From Gymnogyps californianus (lineage: Eukaryota; Chordata; Aves; Accipitriformes; Cathartidae): DNA of 64,000 nt. The DNA lies in NCBI RefSeq assembly GCF_018139145.2, contig NC_059473.1:66260707-66324706 (forward strand). The letters are read 5' to 3'. Positions within the stretch are counted from its first letter, which is position 1; every line of letters begins with the position of its first letter. The position numbers and the translations under genes are program-made. The notes beneath the pieces are model-generated. The model saw only the letters and a program-made list of their open reading frames with translations, made no database searches and was not told the origin of the DNA. Shown piece after piece: positions 61,840-64,000 of the stretch.

Positions 61840-64000
61840 CTGGGAAGAAAGACAGACACAGAAACAACAGTTAGCCATTACAATTACTGTATCCCATCAT
61901 GCAAGTGAACAAGAAAGCACACAAACTGAAATCAAACGTTTATGTAAAAACCATTCTAGCAGAAGAAAGTTTTATCCTCTGACAAAGCTGTGCTAATTGA
62001 CGCGAGTAAACCCAAAGTGGGTACGAATGGAGTGATTAATAAATCACTGGACACTCCCCATCACATCTTAATAGGAGTTTGCTTCCATAAGTATGATAAA
62101 TTCCTGGAGCAGATTAAGATCATCCAGTTTTACACTGCCAGTAATCCAAATAAAAGGCTTCTTCAAGGACCTTCTCTGCCTGCTTTGCTAAACTTGTGTG
62201 TTGCTATGTGCAGACAAGCGTCTGGAAAGAGACCTTTACAGGATCAGGCACATACAAAACAGGAATATTCAGTAAATAATTTGTAGATATACCTGATTTA
62301 CAATTCTGATTATACTGTCCAATAGACAGATATAATTTATGTACTCTCTTAAAACATATTTTAATGAATTTCCATACAACATGTATACAGTTCTAACTTC
62401 ATCAGTCTTTTTCTTTAAAATTATTTGAATTACATTTTCTTCATTGAAAATTATTTGTATGGTTATACATGCTTTATAAATTGTATCCAAAATGTTTACA
62501 GTGCTTGCCACTATGATAGTTGTATGGTAGTGATTAAAAAAAAAAACAAAAAAAACCCACAAAAAACCAACCAAAGCTGCAATAATTCTTGACTATGTTA
62601 GTGGAAATTAAATCAAAGCCAGTAACCTTGACCATCTGACAAAATGAGTTATTTCTTAAAGCATGGTAAGCAAAGTCATTACAGACAAAGCAGCTCTGGT
62701 GTATAAAGTCTAAAAGAAGCACACAGAAAACTTCAATCTCTTTTTTTTTTTATTTGAAACTTGGTGAATGCTTCACAAATATACCATACATACTGACTTT
62801 TATAACATAAGCACAAGTAGCTCTTAGGGTAAAAAAAAAAAAAAAAAGCCTTGATATATTTTGGTAGCTCTGTTAATCATAAGGAACACATAAATTTCCT
62901 GAAAAAACACAATCTAATGGGAGTGGTCAGTATTTTTCTGACCGAATTTCTTAAGATGAGTTTTGCCATGCAGGAGTTTTACCTAATGTGCCACAGATAT
63001 CTAGTAGTGCCATATAAATAAAACCAAATTATAACTGAAAGGAACCAACTCTAAGAAGGGTGGGGAGGAAGAAGGAAGGTAAAAGCCACTTGCCAGAAAA
63101 GGTGATATGGCATCTACAAAACCACAAGTGTCTCAGGTAGTGTAAGACATATGAAGAAAACTGCACCAACATTTTGATCATAAGTCATGTTGTAATAAGA
63201 CCATCTTACTTCATATGTCAGAACTGATCTTATCCTGGATAAATAACACTTTTATTGTCTCAGATATAGGAGAAATTTAACCCACATTTAAGCAAAAAAT
63301 CTGGTAAATGTAATCCCTGATAATTATAATGTATTGACTGCAAAATTATTTAAGCAAATGCAGTTATCTCTGTAAAGAAAAAAAAAACCAAACAAACCTC
63401 AAAAATGAAATCACCTATTGTATGAATTACAATTTTCAACTATTGCTTCTAAATTTAATTTGCACCTGAGAGGTGGCAAAGAAAAAAATATAAATGTAAG
63501 TGTACAAGCCCTTCAGAATACAGAAGACAGGTGTGGAACTGTGTTATCATAGCAGTAAGACCATCCTAGCTCTGAAAAAGATCAACGTTATTCAGCATTC
63601 AGATTAGCAGCCAATACCCCACATCCCCTTACCCAAATAGTTTCCTTCAGTAGTACTTCCAAGTCCCTTCCTGCTCATGTCCTAAACTACCTCCAGCTCC
63701 CTCATACAGTTCAGTTCTGGCTTGGGCGAGAAACGACACATGCTGTGGCTGATTTTCAGCTATAAGGGGTTGACTGGCTAACAAACAGGCAGATATTCAT
63801 TCGTCAGCTGGCAGGTCTAGAAGAATAGGTAATTGCCACACTCACGCTACAGTCTTTAACACAAGCATGTTCTTTCAAGGCTCTCTCTTCTACGCAAGCA
63901 CCAATTCCACAAAAGTTGTAGGAAATAAGTACCTCTGAGATGTCAATTTTTTTATCCAAATTTGGACAACAGGTTGAAAACCCACAGCAGGTTCAAAACC
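61840..64000 (-). other. AKAP7: AKAP7 upstream intron (partial)
   Basis: AT-rich DNA preceding the first exon in the window. The expected upstream coding segment (PNYF...ITNKE region of the long isoform) was not recognised, so it should lie to the right of the window. Contains only A-rich and T-rich low-complexity tracts. Confidence 0.7.
62533..62575. repeat. A-rich low-complexity tract
   Basis: A runs interspersed with C (aaaaaaaaaaacaaaaaaaa, then cccacaaaaaaccaacc). Similar A/C-rich tracts occur at about 1976-2015 and 63378-63400, and a plain A run at about 62831-62847. Low-complexity intron DNA. Confidence 0.8.

Overview
The window is AT-rich vertebrate nuclear DNA, almost certainly from a bird and probably from Neoaves. 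Short conserved exons are separated by introns of many kilobases. CR1 retrotransposon pieces are present, and there is a solo LTR of a type I associate with bird genomes. I saw no SINE or L1 signatures. The species cannot be named from the sequence alone.

The whole window appears to lie inside one minus-strand gene, AKAP7 (A-kinase anchoring protein 7, AKAP18). Reading right to left there are four consecutive coding exons of the long isoform: 61839-61703, 56406-56246, 44089-43977 and 32616-32472. All have canonical splice sites and compatible phases, and they encode most of the 2H-phosphoesterase-like central domain. Further along, at 8072-8024, is the alternative first exon of the short membrane-bound (alpha/beta) isoform, encoding an N-terminus that starts MGQLCC. 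Behind it is a GC-box CpG promoter at about 8140-8340. That exon ends in the same phase as the 32472 exon, so both are expected to splice to a shared terminal exon, the one carrying the PKA-RII-binding helix. I could not find that exon here and infer that it lies to the left of the window. The 5' exons of the long isoform lie to the right.

Inside the 11.4-kb intron 32617-43976, on the opposite strand, sits a complete uninterrupted reading frame of about 811-840 codons for MSH5, the meiotic MutS homologue (37017-39539). It has no introns in the coding region. It keeps every ATPase motif that I checked. A strong CpG island with a candidate noncoding first exon lies in front of it, and an ATTAAA signal with an A15 tract follows it. 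This looks like a functional retrogene that has gained its own promoter. It is the most noteworthy object in the window, because processed gene copies are rare in birds.

The rest is intron. Notable contents are a 574-bp solo LTR with a 5-bp target duplication (25913-26486), a CR1 3' end (45787-46046), an older CR1/L2-like reverse-transcriptase fossil (8809-9000), a short CR1 tail (24421-24456), a 58-bp tandem repeat (30497-30666), a C-rich block with an internal duplication (33350-34430), and an unexplained inverted repeat with arms of about 250 bp next to an AKAP7 exon (55065-56113).
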